Shown here in pieces: positions 59,853 to 64,000 of a DNA stretch of 64,000 bases. Source of the DNA: Ochrovirga pacifica (GTDB taxonomy: Bacteria > Bacteroidota > Bacteroidia > Flavobacteriales > Flavobacteriaceae); the NCBI RefSeq assembly GCF_000220525.1, contig NZ_AFPK01000013.1, positions 1-64,000 on the forward strand, written 5' to 3'. The position numbers and the translations under genes are program-made. Below the pieces are notes generated by a model. That model worked only from the letters and a program-made list of their open reading frames with translations. It did no database searches and had not been told where the DNA came from. The first letter of the stretch is position 1, and every line of letters starts with the position of its first letter.

Positions 59853-61001
59853 CTAAGATACAAAATCAACTACATTCCTTTGGATCAGATTGGCAAAATT
59901 AAAAGCTGTACTTTTTACATGATTATATGCTTGTTCCATGGCCTCTTGTAAAGTACATGGTCCTTTTGCAACAGCTGATGCAAAATGAATCCCTAGTTCC
60001 TTTTGTTCTTTAGCAGATAAGGAAACATTACCACAAAAAGCTGCTACAGGTTTATTTTGTAATTTTGCAGATGCTAACACACCTTGTATAGTTTTACCCG
60101 ATAAAGTTTGGCTATCTAACCTCCCTTCTCCAGTAATAATCCAATCTGCTTGTTGTATTTGTTTGTCAAACTGAGTAATGTTTTTAACCAAATCAATTCC
60201 AGAAATAAGGTCTGCCCCTAAAAAGACCATAGCACCTGCTCCCATTCCTCCTGCAGCACCTGCTCCTTCTACTTTTTGACAGTCTACGCCAAATTGTTTT
60301 TTTAGAACTTCAGCAAAATTTTGCATTCCCACATCTAGCTTTTCTATCTCAGAAGGAGAAGCTCCTTTTTGAGCTCCATACACATAAGCTGCCCCATGTA
60401 CGCCATAGAGCAAATTTTTTACATCGCAGGCTACCTGAAATTGTACCTGATTTAACATGTCAACAACATTGTTAGTTTTAACTTCATCTACTAGTTCTAA
60501 GTTGTCTCCAATGGGTTTTAATACAGAACCATTTTTGTCTATAAATTCATACCCCAGTGCATGAGCCATCCCAATACCTCCATCGTTAGTAGCACTACCT
60601 CCAATAGCTAAAACTATAGAAGTAGCACCCTTGTGCAATGCGTGTAAAATCAGCTCTCCTGTACCTATAGAACTAGTTTGTCGGCAATTTCTGTCTTGAG
60701 GTGCTAGCAAACTTAAGCCCGAAGCTTGTGCCATTTCGATGACAGCAAGCTTTTGATGAGGAACCCATAAGTAACTGGCTTCAATAAGTTCAAAAACTGG
60801 ATTATGAACTTGAGTCGTAATTTTTTTTCCATTCATGGCATGCAACAAAGCATCCATAGTACCATCTCCTCCATCGGCTAAGGGAACTTTTACTATTTCT
60901 GCATTAGAATCAGCTAATAAGATTCCCTCTTCTACTGCATTGCAAAACTCTATACCAGAAAGAGATCCTTTAAATTTATCGGGGGCTACAATATATTTCA
61001 T
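59853..61001 (-). CDS. Glycerate 2-kinase (GlxK/GarK family)
   Basis: This 382-residue protein has the PF02595 motifs: VAPDKFKGSLSG at 4-15, PLADGGDGTMDAL near 41-53, AIGGSATNDGGIGMAHALG near 125-143, ACDVKNLLYGVHGAAYVYGAQKGAS near 189-213 (read in two parts), GAGAAGGMG near 249 and TGEGRLDSQTLSGKT. It phosphorylates D-glycerate at position 2 or 3 and sends it to glycolysis. Its ATG overlaps the symporter stop by one base (TAATG), so they are translated together. The pairing with a transporter and a GH63-like enzyme supports glycerate release from a glycosylglycerate. Confidence 0.93.
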   Translation of the reverse strand: MKYIVAPDKFKGSLSGIEFCNAVEEGILLADSNAEIVKVPLADGGDGTMDALLHAMNGKKITTQVHNPVFELIEASYLWVPHQKLAVIEMAQASGLSLLAPQDRNCRQTSSIGTGELILHALHKGATSIVLAIGGSATNDGGIGMAHALGYEFIDKNGSVLKPIGDNLELVDEVKTNNVVDMLNQVQFQVACDVKNLLYGVHGAAYVYGAQKGASPSEIEKLDVGMQNFAEVLKKQFGVDCQKVEGAGAAGGMGAGAMVFLGADLISGIDLVKNITQFDKQIQQADWIITGEGRLDSQTLSGKTIQGVLASAKLQNKPVAAFCGNVSLSAKEQKELGIHFASAVAKGPCTLQEAMEQAYNHVKSTAFNFANLIQRNVVDFVS

Positions 61002-62656
61002 TAGAAACTAAGTAAAGAAGGTAAGAAAAAACTAAATACTAATATTAAGACAAAAAAGAACAGTAATATATAAACTTCTTTGGTTTTAAAATCGCTTACT
61101 TTTAAGCTAAAATCCATAGCGTTTAAGCTGTTGATACGAACTTGTTTTGTAAATGCACTTACCACATACGCTACCAACAAAGCAATAATAACCCCTGTAA
61201 AGTTTAGCCAAATCCAAAAAATATGAATTCCTAAATCTATGTGAAATAATTCTTGAATAGTTTTAGAAAATATAAGGTTGATGAGCACAGCAGTTAAAAT
61301 TCCTATATTCATTCCTATATGATTGACTTTTTTAGAAAAAAATGCTAAAATAAAAGTGACCAAAACGGGTCCATAAAACACTGATGAAATCGCGTTGATA
61401 ATTTCAATCACTGCACTTTTACTTCCTCCAAACAAAAAAGCACAACCAATACATACAGCTCCCCAAAACACCACCGCTATTTTAGACAATAGCATGTATT
61501 TACTAGTGCTCATTTTGTCTTTTTGTACTCCTCTGTTAAACAAATCCTCTACGGTTACAGCAGACAAAGAGTTAATGGTAGAACTTAATGTAGACATAGC
61601 TGCAGAAAGAATTCCCACCATTAAAACACCAATCAAGCCATTGGGCAAGTATTTAATGATAAACACAGGAATCATCAAATCAGCTTTTAGACCATTTTGT
61701 TGATAATCTAGTGGAAAATGCTTCTGAGTCATGGCTCCAATATCCGATAAAAAATCTGGAGAAATACTCACCAATCCTCCAATAATTAACCCCATAATAC
61801 AGTACACTAATACAACAGGAAAACGTAACAGCCCATTGGCAAGCAACAATTTTCTAATGGTTCCCTCATCTTTACTAGACAACAAACGTTGTGCTTGTGT
61901 TTGATCACATCCGTAGTAAGAGGTATAAAGAAAAAAACCACCAATCAACATCGGTAAAAAACCGTATTCATTACCTTCTCCCAAGCCTAAATTCCAATTC
62001 ATTACTTCCAATCTTTGTGGTTCAAACCCCTGAGGTAAACCTCCTTTTTCTTGTAGTAAATTCCATCCTATAAACAAACAAATTCCCAAACCAACTACCA
62101 AAATAATCATCTGAATGGCATCTCCCCAAACAACAGCTTTCATCCCTCCTTGCCAAGAATATATAATGGTAATAATACTTATAATTAGAATGGTATAAAC
62201 AAAGTCTATATCTAAAACAGCTTGTAAAATAATAGCAATGGTATAGACCATAACCCCGGTACCCAAGGCTCTACTAATCTGAAAAACAATACTTAAAATA
62301 AGTCGTGTAGATGTACTAAAGCGTTTTTCTACAACTTCGTAGATACTTACCACCCCCGATCGGAACAAAGGAGGCACTACAACAATCATAATAAAAATCA
62401 TGGCTAGAGGAACAGCAAACTCAAAGGTTAACCATTTCATTCCACCTCCCATTTTTAGTCCAACGAATGCTGGTGCCGAAATAAAGCTAATGGCAGAAAG
62501 TTGGGTGGCCATGGTTGATAAACTTAAAGGAAACCATCCTAGGCTTTTTCCACCTAAAAAGTAGTCTTTAGAGTTTTTATTTTCTTTAAAAAAATAGCCC
62601 ATTCCTAAAAAAAAGGCAATGTATGCAATGATAATTGTATAGTCTAACCAGTTCAT
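61001..62656 (-). CDS. Sodium/solute symporter (SSS family)
   Basis: This 551-residue protein has about 13-14 membrane segments and the SSS hallmarks: NSKDYFLGGKSLGWFPLSLS at about 28-47, STMATQLSAISFISAPAFVG at about 47-66 and DQTQAQRLLSSKDEGT near 249-264. It couples Na+ entry to uptake of a small solute. The neighbouring genes point to a glycoside of glycerate, or its free sugar, as the solute. It lies 32 bases after the GH63-like gene. Confidence 0.9.
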   Translation of the reverse strand: MNWLDYTIIIAYIAFFLGMGYFFKENKNSKDYFLGGKSLGWFPLSLSTMATQLSAISFISAPAFVGLKMGGGMKWLTFEFAVPLAMIFIMIVVVPPLFRSGVVSIYEVVEKRFSTSTRLILSIVFQISRALGTGVMVYTIAIILQAVLDIDFVYTILIISIITIIYSWQGGMKAVVWGDAIQMIILVVGLGICLFIGWNLLQEKGGLPQGFEPQRLEVMNWNLGLGEGNEYGFLPMLIGGFFLYTSYYGCDQTQAQRLLSSKDEGTIRKLLLANGLLRFPVVLVYCIMGLIIGGLVSISPDFLSDIGAMTQKHFPLDYQQNGLKADLMIPVFIIKYLPNGLIGVLMVGILSAAMSTLSSTINSLSAVTVEDLFNRGVQKDKMSTSKYMLLSKIAVVFWGAVCIGCAFLFGGSKSAVIEIINAISSVFYGPVLVTFILAFFSKKVNHIGMNIGILTAVLINLIFSKTIQELFHIDLGIHIFWIWLNFTGVIIALLVAYVVSAFTKQVRINSLNAMDFSLKVSDFKTKEVYILLFFFVLILVFSFFLPSLLSF

Positions 62657-62688
62657 TTTATAAGATGTTTTAGTGGTACATGAGTTTG

Positions 62689-63999
62689 TTATAGGTCACT
62701 TTCAATCAGATCTAAAAGCAAAGCAGCTGTCCAAGAAAAGTCGCCACCTCCATAACCTGCCTTGTCAGAAATGTGAATTTCTTTTCGAGCATCAAAATAC
62801 TCATAAAAGCCGCTTTTTTCCACAATTTCTATCGTGTCTTTTTTAATACGCTCTGCCAAAGTGTTGTAATCATAAGCCCTACAACCTCGGTACAACATCC
62901 AGTTAAGATTTACCCAAACAGGCCCTCTCCAATATTTCTTGGGATCAAAGCGTTCGTTAGTAGGATCAAAAGAAGCACATAAGTATTTGTCTTCTCCGCC
63001 AAACTTATCTAACATTATATTCAACATATTTTCTACACGTTGTTGACTCACAAAATTGGCAAATATTGGAGCAAAAGACGATGATGTAATGAAAGGGATA
63101 GGTCTATTGTTTCTTACATCGAAATGGGTATAAACTTGTAATTCATCATGGTAGAGTTTGGTATTCATTCCCCCTATCGCCTTTTGGTTCCAAAGTTTTA
63201 ATTGCGCTATTTTGTCTTGATTATCTCCTAGTATTTCATACAAATTAATCAAAGCCTCATTGGATTTAATTAGCATTGTGTTAAACAAGGGATCTTGAAT
63301 TAAAAACGGAGACAATTCTGCAATTTTTTCATCGCTATAATTGTGTTCTTTAGCAATGTTAATAATGTGCAGGTAATGATCGTACTCTCTATTTGTAGGC
63401 CTTTCTGCTGCATCTACATGAGTAGTATCTCTGCGTGTAAATTCGTAATGAGGTGGATTCATGGTTGCAAAAATATCATCCCAAATAGGGGAATTATCTG
63501 TTCCCGACTCCCAGTTATGATAAATATATACTAAGCCTTCATTATTAGGATCTCTGTGTTTGTAGAAATATTCGTGGTTTAAAAACACCTTGTCTATTTG
63601 TGATTTGATAAAAGCCAACGTGCTGTTTTTGTCTTGGCTTATTCTATACATTTCTTCTAACACAAAACCTGTTACTGGTGGTTGTGTCATTCCTGTTGAT
63701 TTGTATTTTTTAGAAGACAAAGGGTGCAGTTCTGACTGGTGAAATTCAGGTCCTGGAAAATACGTATCGCTAGGGGTATGAAAAACAATGTGTGGAATAA
63801 ACCCATTGTCCCATTGCGCATCCAATAAGGTAGCAATTTCTTTTTCTGCTTTGTCCATATCATAATGAGCAAAACCAATGGCGATAAAACCAGAATCCCA
63901 CAACCATTGAAATGGATATAATTTGGCACTAGGTACACTAAAACCATCTTTCCAGTTTTTGTTGAGTACTTGTTGTGCTTGTTTGACTAAATTTTTCAT
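62689..63999 (-). CDS. GH63-like glycoside hydrolase, probable mannosylglycerate/glucosylglycerate hydrolase (MGH1-like)
   Basis: This 436-residue protein is a compact (alpha/alpha)6-type hydrolase without a signal peptide. It shows QWLWDSGF at 31-38, FHQSELHPLSS at 86-96, TGMTQPPVTGF at 102-112, WESGTDNSPIWD at 163-174 with the probable acid Asp168, and RGPVWVNLNWMLYRGCRAYD in the C-terminal half. The C-terminal YEYFDARK and GGGDFSWT segments match the MgH/GgH relatives in GH63. Its length fits those enzymes (about 420-450) and not the large GH63 glucosidases. It is followed by a symporter and glycerate kinase. The ATG at 63999 is the last full codon of the window, so an upstream start cannot be excluded. 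Confidence 0.82.
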   Translation of the reverse strand: MKNLVKQAQQVLNKNWKDGFSVPSAKLYPFQWLWDSGFIAIGFAHYDMDKAEKEIATLLDAQWDNGFIPHIVFHTPSDTYFPGPEFHQSELHPLSSKKYKSTGMTQPPVTGFVLEEMYRISQDKNSTLAFIKSQIDKVFLNHEYFYKHRDPNNEGLVYIYHNWESGTDNSPIWDDIFATMNPPHYEFTRRDTTHVDAAERPTNREYDHYLHIINIAKEHNYSDEKIAELSPFLIQDPLFNTMLIKSNEALINLYEILGDNQDKIAQLKLWNQKAIGGMNTKLYHDELQVYTHFDVRNNRPIPFITSSSFAPIFANFVSQQRVENMLNIMLDKFGGEDKYLCASFDPTNERFDPKKYWRGPVWVNLNWMLYRGCRAYDYNTLAERIKKDTIEIVEKSGFYEYFDARKEIHISDKAGYGGGDFSWTAALLLDLIESDL

Positions 64000-64000
64000 G

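Noticed and set aside
1-64000. Mobile elements, CRISPR arrays, rRNA or tRNA genes
   Set aside because: I read for transposase or integrase motifs, regularly spaced repeats and conserved RNA stretches and found none. Gene order and composition look uniform.

Overview
The window reads as a piece of a chromosome from a low-GC member of the Flavobacteriaceae (Bacteroidota), probably marine. The evidence is the A/T-rich codon use, the TAnnTTTG-type -7 promoter boxes, weak Shine-Dalgarno signals, a TonB-dependent receptor, a MutS2/MutL pair without MutH, and many protein families found mainly in flavobacteria (DUF6495, DUF4834, YfhO, 2TM-LytTR systems). I cannot assign a genus. I see no rRNA or tRNA gene, transposase, integrase or CRISPR array. 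The region looks like core chromosome with compact, often overlapping gene ends.

Layout: 1-2.2 kb holds a secreted BNR/Asp-box propeller protein cut by the left edge, which has to be read by hand on the minus strand. 2.4-5.0 kb holds small housekeeping genes: DUF4258-like, an aldose epimerase-like protein, TrmH and DUF6495. 5.1-6.2 kb is the rpsF-rpsR-rplI operon with a clear promoter and terminator. 6.3-14.1 kb is a minus-strand surface-glycan cluster: flippase, wecB, two glycosyltransferases, YfhO and DUF4834. 14.2-17.3 kb is an outer-membrane protein-rsmE-murF operon. 17.5-23.2 kb holds a DUF2383 helical-bundle protein, a BadF/BadG-type kinase, rpsA and three secreted or lipid-anchored proteins of unknown function. 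23.2-31.1 kb is a minus-strand membrane-glycan and redox block: flippase-like protein, DPM1-like GT2, two ArnT-like GT39 proteins, PAP2 and DsbD. 31.1-33.6 kb holds NUDIX, pyrE, an SRPBCC protein and birA. 33.7-39.1 kb is a plus-strand run: rsfS-ftsH-LUD protein-cdsA-psd-acyl-CoA-binding protein-yceI. 39.1-44.9 kb holds ung, a frame-split mutS2 and a large zinc-peptidase/propeller/barrel protein. 44.9-50.2 kb is a TonB receptor-TPR-histidine kinase-2TM-LytTR signalling unit. 50.3-59.1 kb holds DUF721-recF, then a TPR membrane protein, ribH, a small membrane protein, mutL, two rhomboid proteases, an EEP-family hydrolase and two secreted proteins. 59.1-64 kb holds DUF2461, then glycerate kinase, a sodium/solute symporter and a GH63-like glycosidase.

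Three points deserve attention. (1) mutS2 is broken into two frames exactly at an A_AAA_AAA heptamer, which fits -1 slippage, a fresh mutation or an assembly error. (2) The GH63-like enzyme, symporter and glycerate kinase form a coherent predicted route for glycosylglycerate, such as the red-algal solute mannosylglycerate: import, hydrolysis, then phosphorylation of the released glycerate. (3) pyrE and a NUDIX gene diverge with their start codons only 1-7 bases apart, so each gene's promoter must lie in the other gene or the mRNAs must be nearly leaderless.

Operons are inferred from spacing alone. Functions are inferred from sequence motifs and family knowledge, and nothing was searched or computed beyond reading the sequence.
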